A stretch of 64,000 bases of DNA, from contig NC_009840.1 of NCBI RefSeq assembly GCF_000018065.1, forward strand, positions 248,001-312,000, written 5' to 3'. How positions within the stretch are numbered: the first letter of the stretch is position 1; the number at the start of each line of letters is the position of its first letter. The stretch comes from Prochlorococcus marinus str. MIT 9215 (GTDB lineage: Bacteria; Cyanobacteriota; Cyanobacteriia; PCC-6307; Cyanobiaceae). The translations under genes were made by a program, and so were the position numbers. Shown in pieces: positions 39,132-48,571 of this stretch. Below the pieces are notes generated by a model. The model was not told the DNA's origin and ran no database searches. It saw only the letters and a program-made list of their open reading frames with translations.

Positions 39132-39917
39132 CTAAACATCTTTGGGTTGCATTGGACCATCAAGTTTTCCATGCCTAAATTGAAATACATAGGGATCATT
39201 ACTCTTTTTAAATTCATTAATAGAACCTGCCCATCTAAATTTGCCCCCGTAAAGCATTAAGACTTTATCTGAAGTCCTCTCTATAGTACTCATAACATGG
39301 CTAACTACAATAGATGATCCTTTAGCTTTTTCATTTGTCTTATTAATTAAATCTTCAATTCTTGATGAGGCAATTGGATCAAGGCCTGCAGTTGGTTCAT
39401 CAAAAAGTAATAAAGGTTTAGACTTTGTATTAAGAGTTTGATCCGTAATTAATGCTCTTGCAAAACTTACTCTTTTTTGCATGCCTCCGCTTAATTCATT
39501 TGGAAGTTTATTCTCAACATTAAATAAGCCTACCTCAGCTAAGCATTCACACACTATTTCATGAATTAACTTTTTAGATAGGTGTTTATTTCTCTTAAGA
39601 AGAAAACCTACATTTTCTTCAATAGTTAAAGATCCTAATAAAGCCGGGTTCTGAAAAACTAGTCTCACATCAGGAGGATTATTTTGATCTAACCTCAAAT
39701 ATTTTTGCTTCTCACCAAAAATTCTTAATTCTCCTTTGGTAGGCAAAATTAGTCCTGCTAATATTTTTAATATGGTTGATTTACCCGAACCTGAGGGGCC
39801 AACTATAGCTAATTTCTCGCCATCATGAAGTTCAAAATTTATTTGATTAAGAACATTAATTTCTCCCCAGCTTATTGAGAGGTTTTTTGTTTCGACTGCA
39901 TGCTTTGATTTTTTCAA
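39132..39917 (-). CDS. ABC transporter ATP-binding protein, MlaF-like
   Basis: The 261-residue ATPase has a Walker A motif GPSGSGKST at residues 40-48, the signature LSGGMQKRVSFARAL and Walker B LLLFDEPTAGLDP. Signature variant GGMQKR and pairing with an MCE protein point to the MlaF/TGD3 lipid-transport group. It likely powers lipid exchange between the inner and outer (or thylakoid) membranes. Its start is 128 bases from the divergent YvcK-like gene. Confidence 0.92.
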   Translation of the reverse strand: MKKSKHAVETKNLSISWGEINVLNQINFELHDGEKLAIVGPSGSGKSTILKILAGLILPTKGELRIFGEKQKYLRLDQNNPPDVRLVFQNPALLGSLTIEENVGFLLKRNKHLSKKLIHEIVCECLAEVGLFNVENKLPNELSGGMQKRVSFARALITDQTLNTKSKPLLLFDEPTAGLDPIASSRIEDLINKTNEKAKGSSIVVSHVMSTIERTSDKVLMLYGGKFRWAGSINEFKKSNDPYVFQFRHGKLDGPMQPKDV

Positions 39918-40045
39918 AACTTATATAAAAACATCCTTTATTTCATTCTGCCTATTTTTAGAAATAAAAAAAGGTTGTATGAATTTGATTTATAATGATC
40001 CTATATGGTTTTTAAATTTGAGAAAAATAATTTAAGAGGTTTTTA

Positions 40046-41431
40046 ATGAATAAGAGTAAAAAACAGGTAAAAAGATACTATAAAAGTTTTAAAAAGTCTA
40101 ATTTTGCTTTGTTAAACAAAATCTTAAGAATCTTGAGTTGGCTTTTGCCAGGATTGTTAATAAAAAGATGGCTGTTGACATCTGCTATTGGATTTCTTAC
40201 TACACTATTAGGCTTTTTAATTTGGACAAATTTAAGACCGCTCTATTGGCTTATTGAAATCTTTTTTGGAGTAATGACAGGTTTAACACGTCTTTGGCCT
40301 GTTTCATTAATGGGACCATTGATTTTTGTAATTGGACTATTATTGATAGGAATTGGACAAAATAGAAGTATTAATTCTATTCAAAAAGCACTTGTTCCAG
40401 AAAAAAATACATTTTTAGTTGATGCATTAAGAGTTAAAAGTAAATTAAACAGAGGCCCAAATATTGTTGCAGTTGGGGGAGGTACAGGCTTATCTACTTT
40501 ACTTAAAGGCTTAAAAAATTATAGTAGTAATATTACAGCAATCGTAACTGTATCTGATGATGGTGGAAGTAGTGGAATTCTCAGAAAACAATTAGGTGTG
40601 CAACCTCCAGGAGATATTAGAAATTGTTTGGCAGCCTTATCAAACGAAGAACCTACTTTAACTAGATTATTTCAGTATAGATTTTCAGGAGGAAGTGGTC
40701 TGGAAGGCCATAGTTTTGGAAATCTTTTCTTGTCAGCTTTAACAACAATTACAGGCAGTTTAGAAAAAGCAGTTCAAGCATCTAGTAAGGTTTTGGCGGT
40801 GCAAGGTCAAGTTTTACCTGCAACGAATATTGATGTTATGTTATGGGCCGAACTAGAGGATGGTGAAAAAATTTTTGGTGAAAGCAACATAAGTAAATCT
40901 AAAAAATCAATTTCTAGGATTGGTTATTTACCAGAAAATCCTTCAGCTCTTCCAAGTGCTCTTGAATCTATAAAAGAAGCTGATTTAATTGTTCTTGGGC
41001 CAGGTAGTCTATACACTTCTTTATTGCCTATTCTGTTAGTCCCAGAGATAGTAGATGCCTTATTAAAAAGTAATTCTCCCAAAATTTATATTAGTAATTT
41101 GATGACTCAGCCAGGAGAAACAGATGGACTTGATGTTTATCAACATATCAAAGCAATAGAAAAACAATTATCTAATTTTGGAGTTAATACTCGAATTTTT
41201 AATTCAATTTTATCTCAGATTCAATTTGAAAAGTCTCCATTAATAGACTATTACGAAAGTAGAGGAGCAGCGCCAGTCCTATGTAATAAAGAAAAATTGT
41301 TATCTGAGGGTTATTTTGTTTTGCAAGCACCATTATATTCAAAAAGAATAACTCCCACTCTTAGACATGATCCAAGAAGACTCGCAAGAGCAGTTATGTA
41401 TTTATATCGAAAATTAAAAAAATTAAACTAA
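40046..41431 (+). CDS. YvcK/CofD-like gluconeogenesis factor family protein
   Basis: The 461-residue protein has two N-terminal hydrophobic stretches (about residues 45-110) before a Rossmann-like UPF0052 domain. Motifs include VAVGGGTGLSTLLKGL, VSDDGGSSGILR and PPGDIRNCLAAL. Bacterial YvcK proteins bind UDP-sugars and affect cell-wall and carbon metabolism. The membrane-anchored N-terminus differs from the soluble Bacillus form. The stop overlaps that of ndhJ by 4 bases. Confidence 0.88.
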   Translation: MNKSKKQVKRYYKSFKKSNFALLNKILRILSWLLPGLLIKRWLLTSAIGFLTTLLGFLIWTNLRPLYWLIEIFFGVMTGLTRLWPVSLMGPLIFVIGLLLIGIGQNRSINSIQKALVPEKNTFLVDALRVKSKLNRGPNIVAVGGGTGLSTLLKGLKNYSSNITAIVTVSDDGGSSGILRKQLGVQPPGDIRNCLAALSNEEPTLTRLFQYRFSGGSGLEGHSFGNLFLSALTTITGSLEKAVQASSKVLAVQGQVLPATNIDVMLWAELEDGEKIFGESNISKSKKSISRIGYLPENPSALPSALESIKEADLIVLGPGSLYTSLLPILLVPEIVDALLKSNSPKIYISNLMTQPGETDGLDVYQHIKAIEKQLSNFGVNTRIFNSILSQIQFEKSPLIDYYESRGAAPVLCNKEKLLSEGYFVLQAPLYSKRITPTLRHDPRRLARAVMYLYRKLKKLN

Positions 41432-41958
41432 TAAGCATCTTGGAGTTCATAGAAATCTGGTTGAATATAATCTTTCCTTAATGGCCATCCTCTCCAATCT
41501 TCAGGCATTAATAGTCTTGTGGGATTTGGATGATCAATAAAGTTTATACCATACATGTCATACGTTTCTCTTTCTTGCCAATCGCTCCCTTTAAAAATTT
41601 TATACAAACTAGGGATTGATAAATCAGAATCTCTTTTTAAGAAAACTTTTAATCTGACTTCTTTAATTTTTTCAATTTTTTGGAAATCATCAACAGTTAT
41701 AAAATGGTAAAAACTTACAAGATTTTTTCCTGGGCCCTCATCATATCCTCCTTGACATTGGAGATAGTTAAAACCGTAATTTCTTAAATTCGATACTGCT
41801 TCATATAGTTTATTAGGTTCTACAGAAATATTTTCAATCCCTATGTGATCATCAGGTAAAGATTGATTTGGAATTCCATCTTTAGATAAAGATTGACTTA
41901 TAAAGCCTTCTTTTTTTATTGAAGTATCTGAGGATTTGGCTAAACCTTCTTTTTCCAT
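41428..41958 (-). CDS. ndhJ: NAD(P)H-quinone oxidoreductase subunit J
   Basis: NdhJ is a peripheral-arm subunit of the cyanobacterial NDH-1 complex in cyclic electron flow and respiration. The 176-residue protein has a variable N-terminus. The conserved core holds VSFYHFITV, then RETYDMYGINF and LMPEDWRGWPLRKDY. The start overlaps the ndhK stop by one base, in the order ndhC-ndhK-ndhJ on the minus strand. Confidence 0.96.
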   Translation of the reverse strand: MEKEGLAKSSDTSIKKEGFISQSLSKDGIPNQSLPDDHIGIENISVEPNKLYEAVSNLRNYGFNYLQCQGGYDEGPGKNLVSFYHFITVDDFQKIEKIKEVRLKVFLKRDSDLSIPSLYKIFKGSDWQERETYDMYGINFIDHPNPTRLLMPEDWRGWPLRKDYIQPDFYELQDAY

Positions 41959-42683
41959 TAATCTTTTTCGGTATTCGTGATTTCAGTTTTTTCAGGCAAT
42001 TCAGTTATTTTTTCTTTTTGGGAGGAAGAAATCACCTTAGCTGAAGTTTTATTTAGGTATTCACCTGTATTTTCGGAGAAAACAAGATTCATTTCGTGAT
42101 CAGATGTTATATATCTGTGGGTTTGTTCAGTTTTTTTGCGCTCTAAAATTGATTCATTACCAACTTTTTTTCTTAATTTTATGACTGCATCAAAAATTGC
42201 TTCTGGCCTTGGCGGACACCCTGGGAGGTATAAATCAACAGGTATTAATTTATCAACCCCTCTAACAGCAGTTGTTGAGTCTGCGCTAAACATGCCTCCT
42301 GTAATTGTGCAAGCACCCATAGCAATTACATACTTTGGTTCAGGCATCTGCTCATAAAGTCTTACTAAGGCGGGAGCCATCTTCATTGTTACTGTCCCTG
42401 CAACTATTAGTAAATCTGCTTGTCTTGGCGAGCTTCTAGGTACTAATCCAAATCTATCAAAATCAAATCTCGATCCAATTAAAGCTGCAAATTCTATAAA
42501 ACAACAGGCTGTACCGTAAAGGAGTGGCCATAAACTACTCAATCTTGCCCAATTATGAAGATCGTCTAAACTTGTTAATATAATATTTTCGCTTAAATCT
42601 GTTGTAACTTGTGGGGCACCAAGAGGATTGCAAGTCCCTTCTCGGATTTCTCTTATTGCTTTTGGGGATAATTGTGGGTTCAA
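41958..42683 (-). CDS. ndhK: NAD(P)H-quinone oxidoreductase subunit K
   Basis: NdhK carries the N2-type [4Fe-4S] cluster that passes electrons to plastoquinone. In this 241-residue protein the ligands are Cys60, Cys61, Cys125 (MGACTITGG) and Cys156 ([11 protein letters not shown]). A charged extension of about 60 residues follows the core. It is the middle gene of ndhCKJ, 4 bases after ndhC and coupled to ndhJ. Confidence 0.96.
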   Translation of the reverse strand: MNPQLSPKAIREIREGTCNPLGAPQVTTDLSENIILTSLDDLHNWARLSSLWPLLYGTACCFIEFAALIGSRFDFDRFGLVPRSSPRQADLLIVAGTVTMKMAPALVRLYEQMPEPKYVIAMGACTITGGMFSADSTTAVRGVDKLIPVDLYLPGCPPRPEAIFDAVIKLRKKVGNESILERKKTEQTHRYITSDHEMNLVFSENTGEYLNKTSAKVISSSQKEKITELPEKTEITNTEKD

Positions 42684-42687
42684 TTTT

Positions 42688-43050
42688 TTAACTCCATTCT
42701 AAAGCACCTTTTCTCCATGCGTATGCCAGAGCGATAACAAGTATTGCAATGAAAATTAGCGCCTCAATAAAGGCTAATAAGCCTAATCTATTGAAGGCAA
42801 CAGCCCAAGGATAAAGGAATACTGTCTCAACATCAAATATAACGAAAACCAAAGCAAACATGTAATAACGTATATTAAACTGAATCCATGCTCCACCTAT
42901 AGGCTCCATCCCAGATTCATATGTAAGTTTTCTTTCCCCATTTCTGCCTTTTGGGGCAACTATAAGATTAGTCACTAGAGCCAATATTGGCACAGCTGCA
43001 GCAATTAGAAGGAAACCTAAAAAATATTCATAGCCAGATAATAAAAACAT
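42688..43050 (-). CDS. ndhC: NAD(P)H-quinone oxidoreductase subunit C
   Basis: NdhC is a membrane-arm subunit with three helices. I used the ATG at 43050 ([13 protein letters not shown]), giving 120 residues, the usual size. A longer frame upstream would run across the rubredoxin start and has no family support. [18 protein letters not shown] and [13 protein letters not shown] are conserved NdhC segments. It heads the ndhCKJ operon, divergent from rubredoxin by 75 bases. Confidence 0.96.
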   Translation of the reverse strand: MFLLSGYEYFLGFLLIAAAVPILALVTNLIVAPKGRNGERKLTYESGMEPIGGAWIQFNIRYYMFALVFVIFDVETVFLYPWAVAFNRLGLLAFIEALIFIAILVIALAYAWRKGALEWS

Positions 43051-43125
43051 CTTAAAATTAATTTTGAATAAAAGTCGCTTAATGAAGCAAAATCTTTTAA
43101 AGTTCTTAAAGAACAATAATAAACC

Positions 43126-43554
43126 GTGAGTGAAAACATTCAACCAGCTTCTGAGGGAAACAAAATAGTTGAAGGATTCGAGAAAGAAAAACTTTCTCAA
43201 AACTCCTCAGGATTAAATGTTGAACAACCTTCCCTTAATTTAGAACAAAATAGATTCGAATGTAGAAGTTGTGGATACATTTATGATCCGTCTGAAGGAA
43301 ACAAAAAGTTAAAAATTCCGAAAAATACCCCCTTTTCAGAGTTAGATGGGAATACCTTCGCATGCCCTGTTTGTAGAGCTGGTAAGAATTTTTATAAGGA
43401 TATTGGATCGAGAGCAAAACCTAGTGGATTTGAAGAGAATTTAGTTTATGGATTTGGTTTTAATAGTTTACCTCCTGGTCAAAAAAATATATTGATTTTT
43501 GGAGGGCTTGCTTTAGCTGCAGCTTTGTTTCTATCTTTGTACTCTTTGCATTAA
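43126..43554 (+). CDS. rubA: Membrane-anchored rubredoxin
   Basis: The 142-residue protein starts at GTG (43126). A polar N-terminus leads to an iron site with Cys46, Cys49, Cys80 and Cys83 (CRSCG and CPVCRAG). A single C-terminal helix at about residues 122-139 anchors it in the membrane. Membrane-bound rubredoxin is required for photosystem II (and sometimes photosystem I) assembly in phototrophs. It lies directly ahead of ycf48 and psbEFLJ. Confidence 0.95.
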   Translation: MSENIQPASEGNKIVEGFEKEKLSQNSSGLNVEQPSLNLEQNRFECRSCGYIYDPSEGNKKLKIPKNTPFSELDGNTFACPVCRAGKNFYKDIGSRAKPSGFEENLVYGFGFNSLPPGQKNILIFGGLALAAALFLSLYSLH

Positions 43555-43563
43555 TATATATAA

Positions 43564-44577
43564 ATGAAAAAATTTCTTACCAGAATCCCTAACCTTCTTT
43601 TATCTGTAGTACTTTGTTTTGTTTTAAGCAGTTGTTCATCTACAGGCGTCAAGATGAATGAAAGTAGCCCTTGGAAAATGATTCAATTTGAAGATCAGGC
43701 TAATGCTTTAGATGTTGATTTTATAGATGATAATCATGGGTTTTTAGTAGGCTCTAATAGATTGATTATGGAATCAACTGATGGCGGCGAAACATGGGAA
43801 AAAAGATCATTAGATATTTCTGCTGAAGAGAACTTTCGCCTTTTAGATATTGATTTCAAAGGATCTGAGGGTTGGTTAATAGGACAACCCTCTCTCGTAA
43901 TGCATACTGTCGATGAAGGAAAACATTGGACTAGGCTTTCCCTTGGAAAATTGCCAGGCCAGCCTTTTTTAGTTACTACTATCAATGAAGGAGTTGCTCA
44001 ATTGGCGACAACCTCAGCAGCAATTTATGAAACTTCAAATAGCGGTGAGACATGGGAGGCAAAAGTATCAGACCCTTCGGAACAAGGTGGTATAAGAGAT
44101 TTAAGAAGAACATCTAGTGGTGATTATGTGAGCGTCAGTAGTCTTGGGAATTTCTTCTCTACTCTTGATAGTGATAGCAATACCTGGATTGCTCATCAAA
44201 GAGCTAGTAGCAAACGAGTTCAAAGTATTGGTTTCAATCCAGAGGGGAGTTTATGGATGCTTTCTAGAGGAGCGGAAATTAGATTTAATGAAGATAATAA
44301 TGACCTGGAAAATTGGTCAAAGCCTATAATTCCTATTCTCAATGGATACAATTATTTAGACATGGGATGGGATCCAAATGGTGACATATGGGCAGGCGGG
44401 GGTAATGGTACTTTAATCGTAAGTAAAGACCAAGGCGAAACTTGGAATAAAGATCCTATCGCTTCTTCATTGCCTACAAACTACATAAAAATAGTTTTTC
44501 TTGATAAGGATTCTCTAGATACTCAAAAAGGATTCGTACTTGGTGAGCGCGGTTACATACTTAAATGGAATAGCTGA
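43564..44577 (+). CDS. ycf48: Photosystem II assembly factor Ycf48 (HCF136)
   Basis: Ycf48 binds D1 precursor and chaperones early photosystem II assembly at the lumen side. The 337-residue protein has a lipoprotein signal with Cys24 in LSSCSS. The beta-propeller repeats carry [32 protein letters not shown] and [10 protein letters not shown]. It follows rubredoxin by 9 bases and precedes psbE, a conserved assembly cluster. Confidence 0.96.
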   Translation: MKKFLTRIPNLLLSVVLCFVLSSCSSTGVKMNESSPWKMIQFEDQANALDVDFIDDNHGFLVGSNRLIMESTDGGETWEKRSLDISAEENFRLLDIDFKGSEGWLIGQPSLVMHTVDEGKHWTRLSLGKLPGQPFLVTTINEGVAQLATTSAAIYETSNSGETWEAKVSDPSEQGGIRDLRRTSSGDYVSVSSLGNFFSTLDSDSNTWIAHQRASSKRVQSIGFNPEGSLWMLSRGAEIRFNEDNNDLENWSKPIIPILNGYNYLDMGWDPNGDIWAGGGNGTLIVSKDQGETWNKDPIASSLPTNYIKIVFLDKDSLDTQKGFVLGERGYILKWNS

Positions 44578-44659
44578 GTTTGAATATCTTGAGTAAAAAG
44601 TAAAAAAAAACTTAATTTTCGATGAATTTAGCAACTGTCTGTAACCAAGCTGTAAATTT

Positions 44660-44669
44660 GTTCGCGAAC
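44660..44669. repeat. Palindrome upstream of psbE
   Basis: GTTCGCGAAC is a perfect 10-base palindrome about 45 bases before the psbE start codon. It stands out in this A+T-rich DNA and could be an operator, but no function is shown. Confidence 0.3.
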
Positions 44670-44713
44670 TTGTGATTTTACACTGTAAGATCATAGGGTA
44701 AACATTTGTGATT

Positions 44714-44962
44714 ATGGCCGCAGGTTCAACGGGTGAACGCCCATTCTTTGAAATAATCACCAGTATTAGGTACTGGATTATTCATGCAGTAACATTACCA
44801 GCTATCTTTATAGCCGGCTTCTTGTTTGTATATACAGGTTTAGCTTATGATGCTTTCGGAACTCCTCGTCCAGATAGTTATTTCCAATCATCTGAATCTA
44901 AAGCACCTGTAGTAACACAAAGATATGAAGCTAAATCTCAACTAGATTTAAGAACAAAATAA
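44714..44962 (+). CDS. psbE: Cytochrome b559 alpha subunit
   Basis: PsbE pairs with PsbF to bind the b559 haem of photosystem II; the axial ligand is His24 in [11 protein letters not shown]. The start is the ATG at 44714 ([10 protein letters not shown]), giving 82 residues. An in-frame ATG two codons upstream (44708) is possible but does not match the family N-terminus. It opens the psbEFLJ operon. Confidence 0.97.
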
Positions 44963-44964
44963 CA

Positions 44965-45111
44965 ATGACTAATTCTCAAGCTCCAATGCAGGCTGCGGAG
45001 GTCCGCGTCTATCCTATATTTACTGTCCGTTGGCTAGCAGTTCACGCTCTAGCTATTCCATCAGTATTCTTTTTAGGTTCTATTGCTGCTATGCAATTCG
45101 TAGCCCGATAA
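44965..45111 (+). CDS. psbF: Cytochrome b559 beta subunit
   Basis: This 48-residue ORF was found by hand translation. It has [16 protein letters not shown] with the haem ligand His27, then a helix ending in MQFVAR. It is the second gene of psbEFLJ, 2 bases after psbE. The N-terminus MTNSQAPMQ is within the family range. Confidence 0.97.
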
Positions 45112-45122
45112 ATTTAACTATC

Positions 45123-45242
45123 ATGCAAGTAAACGAAAATCCTAACAAAGTTCCAGTTGAACTTAATCGTACAAGTCTTTATTTAGGCTTATTATCAGTA
45201 TTTGTATTGGGAATTTTATTTTCCAGTTACTTTTTCAATTAA
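45123..45242 (+). CDS. psbL: Photosystem II reaction centre protein L
   Basis: The 39-residue protein starts at ATG 45123 ([20 protein letters not shown]) and has one transmembrane helix ending in SSYFFN. PsbL is needed for QA function and dimer stability. It is the third gene of psbEFLJ, 11 bases after psbF. An upstream extension of the same frame has no family support. Confidence 0.97.
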
Positions 45243-45251
45243 ATTAAAATC

Positions 45252-45452
45252 ATGAGTAAAAAGTTAAAAGGACCTGATGGAAGAATTCCAGATAGACTTC
45301 CCGACGGTAGACCAGCAGTTGCATGGGAAAGGAGATGGACTGAAGGGACTCTTCCTCTATGGCTTGTTGCCACTGCAGGTGGTATAGCAGTTATCTTCGT
45401 TTTAGGAATTTTCTTCTATGGTTCATACCAAGGTGTAGGAGCTGGAGGTTAA
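45252..45452 (+). CDS. psbJ: Photosystem II reaction centre protein J
   Basis: PsbJ is a single-helix subunit near cytochrome b559. The 66-residue product has the long polar N-terminus ([19 protein letters not shown]) found in picocyanobacteria, and the helix segment [17 protein letters not shown] ending GVGAGG. It is the last gene of psbEFLJ, converging with mtnP across 34 bases. Confidence 0.97.
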   Translation: MSKKLKGPDGRIPDRLPDGRPAVAWERRWTEGTLPLWLVATAGGIAVIFVLGIFFYGSYQGVGAGG

Positions 45453-45486
45453 AGAAACTTTGCTCTGAACTGACCATCACTACAAT

Positions 45487-46389
45487 CTAATAAGACCAAT
45501 AAGAATCAGTAAATATCTTTAGCTTATTTTTTGTTGAGCTAGGGATATTTTCTTTTTGGGTTAACAATCCATCTTTTAATGAAAAATGAGATTTACTTTT
45601 TGGTCTTTCTTTTTCAATTGATTTAGCGACTTCGAAGATTATTTTATTAGCCACTTCAGTATTAGATCTAAGATTGTCCAAAACCATTTCTACAGAAACT
45701 TCTTGATGTGTTTGATGCCAGCAATCATAATCAGTAACCATTGATAATGAGGAGTAAGCTATCTCAGCCTCTTTAGCTAATCTTGCTTCTGTATGATTTG
45801 TCATTCCTATTATTGAACATCCCCAGCTTCTATACAATTTAGATTCTGCTCTGGTCGAAAAAGCAGGACCTTCCATTGCTAGATAAGTACCCCCTCTATG
45901 TAATTGTCTACCGCCAGGAATATTTTTTTCTCCTATTTCACTTATTATTCTGCATAAATTTGTGCAAAAGGGATCTCCCATAGTTACGTGAGCTACAGCT
46001 CCCTCATTAAAGAATGTTGCTGGTCTATTTTTTGTCCGGTCAATAAATTGATCTGGCACCACTATATCAAGAGGCCTTATCTGTTCTTGTAATGAACCAA
46101 CTGCTGATGGAGCAATAATCCATCTTACACCTATTGATCTTAGAGCCCAAAGATTAGCTTTATAAGGTATTTCAGAAGGATTTAATCTATGTGTTCTGCC
46201 ATGTCTAGGAATAAATGCTATCTCTAGCTTTCCAAGATTATATACTCTTATTAAATCAGAAGGTTTACCATAGGGGGTGTTGATTTCTATTTCTCTTAAA
46301 TACTCCATTTGATCCATTGAATAAAATCCACTACCACCTATTACACCTAATCTTGATTTTTCAATTGGTAATAAATGTTCTTTATTCAT
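45487..46389 (-). CDS. mtnP: S-methyl-5'-thioadenosine phosphorylase
   Basis: This 300-residue phosphorylase releases adenine from methylthioadenosine in methionine salvage. GVIGGSGFY opens the protein, with RHGRTHRLNPSEIPYKANLW, TYLAMEGPAFSTRAES and MTNHTEARLAKEAEI as family motifs. It starts only 10 bases from the divergent selD fusion. metK, the source of its precursor pool, lies 11 kb away in the same window. Confidence 0.94.
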   Translation of the reverse strand: MNKEHLLPIEKSRLGVIGGSGFYSMDQMEYLREIEINTPYGKPSDLIRVYNLGKLEIAFIPRHGRTHRLNPSEIPYKANLWALRSIGVRWIIAPSAVGSLQEQIRPLDIVVPDQFIDRTKNRPATFFNEGAVAHVTMGDPFCTNLCRIISEIGEKNIPGGRQLHRGGTYLAMEGPAFSTRAESKLYRSWGCSIIGMTNHTEARLAKEAEIAYSSLSMVTDYDCWHQTHQEVSVEMVLDNLRSNTEVANKIIFEVAKSIEKERPKSKSHFSLKDGLLTQKENIPSSTKNKLKIFTDSYWSY

Positions 46390-46399
46390 TGTGATGTAA

Positions 46400-48571
46400 A
46401 TGTCTTTTAATCATCTAGTACTAATTGGAGGAGGTCACACCAATGTCCTTTTAATGAAGAAATGGTTAATGTGCCCGAAATTAATGCCAGAAATTCCTGT
46501 TTCAATTATATCTAGAGATTCTCATTTGGTTTATTCGGCGATATTCCCATCGGTGATTTCAAAATCAATTTCTATTGAAGAGAGTTTAATTGATATAAAA
46601 TCTTTAGCAAAAAATGCAAATGTATCTTTTATAGAGGAAGAAGTAAAAGATATTGATTTCAATTTAAAGAAAATTGCATTAAGTAATAGACCTTCAATTA
46701 AATACTCGAAGTTGATGCTTAATTATGGAAGTCAAACAACAATTCCAAAAGAATTTGAGTCACTAGTTAAAAATCGGGATGCTTTTTTAATTAAACCTTT
46801 TTTGAGGGCTCATGAATTAATACAAAAAGAGGATATTTTTGATTCAGTCAATGAACTTCCATTTGTAATAGTTGGGAGTGGCCTTGCTGCAATTGAAGTA
46901 TCATATGCTTTGAGAAAAAGATGGAGAGGTAGATCTTTAAAATTGTTATGTGATTCAAGAAAGATTAATCATAAAATTCTAAAAAGTTTACGGAATTCCA
47001 ATATTGATTTAGTTGAAAACCTTAATTTTGATTATGGTAGGGTTCTTTTATGTACTGGTAATACATCTCCTTTATGGGCACAAAAAAAAATATTAGATTC
47101 CGATTCACGTGGCAGAATAATCACAAATCAAAATTTGCAGTTGAAAAGTTTATCCGGGGTCTTTGCTGCGGGTGATTGCTCAGTTGTAGGTTCAGCAGAA
47201 AGACCAGCTTCTGGAGTTTTTGCAGTAAAAGTTGTAAATACATTAGTTCAAAACCTAAAAAAGGATATAGAAGGGGGATTATTAAAAAAGTGGTTTCCTC
47301 AAAGGATCGGATTACAAATAGTTAATATATTTCCAAGTCATCATCAAAAGGCTTTTGCTATTTATCGTAATTTTGTTTTTGGCCCTTCTTTTCTTTTTTG
47401 GATTTTAAAGCATAAAATTGATCTGAACTTTATTAACAAGTTCAGATTAAAAAGGCTAATTATGCAAGGTAGTGAAAAAAATATTTCATTGAATGATTGC
47501 AGGGGATGTGCAGCTAAAGTCCCTCAGTTTGTTTTGAATAAATCATTAATAAATTCTAATTTAGATTCTTTTGCCTCATACCCTGAAGATTCAGTTGAGA
47601 TATATCAAAATGGTCAAGATATTATCTTGCAAAGTGTAGATGGATTCCCTGCTTTGGTGAGTGATCCTTGGCTTAATGCAAAAATTACTACTTTGCATGC
47701 TTGCTCAGATTTGTGGGCATGCGGAGCAAAACTTTCATCTGCGCAGGCTTTAATTTCATTACCAAAAGTTGAAAGGGAATTTCAGAGTTACCTCTTTTCG
47801 CAATCCCTTCAAGGTATTAAATCAACAGTTGAAGATCATGGAGGTGAATTACTTGGAGGCCATACTTTCGAGGCAAGAAGTTTAGTAAATAAACCTTATT
47901 CACTAGGAATAGATATTTCTTTAACTGTCCAAGGCATCTTAAAAAATGGAGCAAAACCATGGCTTAAATCTGGAATGAATGATGGAGATATTCTTATGAT
48001 GTCTAGACCTCTCGGCGTTGGGATTTACTTTGCTGGTCAAATGCAAAATATTAATATGCTAGGTAGTTCTTCTGAAATAATTAATAATTTAGTAAAGAGT
48101 CAGCAATATTTGATTGATGAAATTTATCTTTTTCAAAATCAATTTAAAGAATCATTAGTCAATGCTGCGACTGACATTACTGGATATGGATTTATTGGAC
48201 ATCTTAAAGAGATGGTGGATTCATCTAATTTATATAGGAAAAAAAATAATCTTGAGCCACTAAAAGTTTTATTAGATTTATTTGCATTTAAAGCTTATTC
48301 TGGAGTATTTGATTTAATAAGAAAAGATGTAAAAAGTACTTTTTTTGAATCTAATAAAGAAATTTTTGACAAAATTTATAAAGGAAATAAGCAAAAAAGA
48401 ATAATTAATTTTTTAAACGAAAATTCATTAGATAAAGAGACTTTTAATGAGAGAATATCGTTACTATTAGATCCTCAAACATGCGGACCCTTGTTGATTA
48501 GTTGCAATCGTAAATATGAAAATAATCTTAAAGATAAATGGTACAAGGTTGGAGAAGTTGTAAAAATGTAA
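46400..48571 (+). CDS. selD: Pyridine nucleotide-disulphide oxidoreductase fused to selenide water dikinase
   Basis: This 723-residue two-domain protein begins with a type-II NADH-dehydrogenase-like FAD domain (about residues 1-350). Motifs there are LVLIGGGHTN, IVGSGLAAIEVSYAL and GVFAAGDCSVV. The C-terminal half is SelD, with catalytic Cys370 and Lys373 in RGCAAKVPQ and later LLGGHTFEARS. SelD makes selenophosphate, used for selenouridine tRNA or selenoproteins. No partner selenium gene is visible here. The stop directly abuts the stop of the convergent CCA-type gene. Confidence 0.92.
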   Translation: MSFNHLVLIGGGHTNVLLMKKWLMCPKLMPEIPVSIISRDSHLVYSAIFPSVISKSISIEESLIDIKSLAKNANVSFIEEEVKDIDFNLKKIALSNRPSIKYSKLMLNYGSQTTIPKEFESLVKNRDAFLIKPFLRAHELIQKEDIFDSVNELPFVIVGSGLAAIEVSYALRKRWRGRSLKLLCDSRKINHKILKSLRNSNIDLVENLNFDYGRVLLCTGNTSPLWAQKKILDSDSRGRIITNQNLQLKSLSGVFAAGDCSVVGSAERPASGVFAVKVVNTLVQNLKKDIEGGLLKKWFPQRIGLQIVNIFPSHHQKAFAIYRNFVFGPSFLFWILKHKIDLNFINKFRLKRLIMQGSEKNISLNDCRGCAAKVPQFVLNKSLINSNLDSFASYPEDSVEIYQNGQDIILQSVDGFPALVSDPWLNAKITTLHACSDLWACGAKLSSAQALISLPKVEREFQSYLFSQSLQGIKSTVEDHGGELLGGHTFEARSLVNKPYSLGIDISLTVQGILKNGAKPWLKSGMNDGDILMMSRPLGVGIYFAGQMQNINMLGSSSEIINNLVKSQQYLIDEIYLFQNQFKESLVNAATDITGYGFIGHLKEMVDSSNLYRKKNNLEPLKVLLDLFAFKAYSGVFDLIRKDVKSTFFESNKEIFDKIYKGNKQKRIINFLNENSLDKETFNERISLLLDPQTCGPLLISCNRKYENNLKDKWYKVGEVVKM

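Noticed and set aside
43051-43200. 50-residue N-terminal extension of ndhC
   Set aside because: It crosses the divergent rubredoxin start and has no counterpart in NdhC; the normal 120-residue protein begins at 43050.
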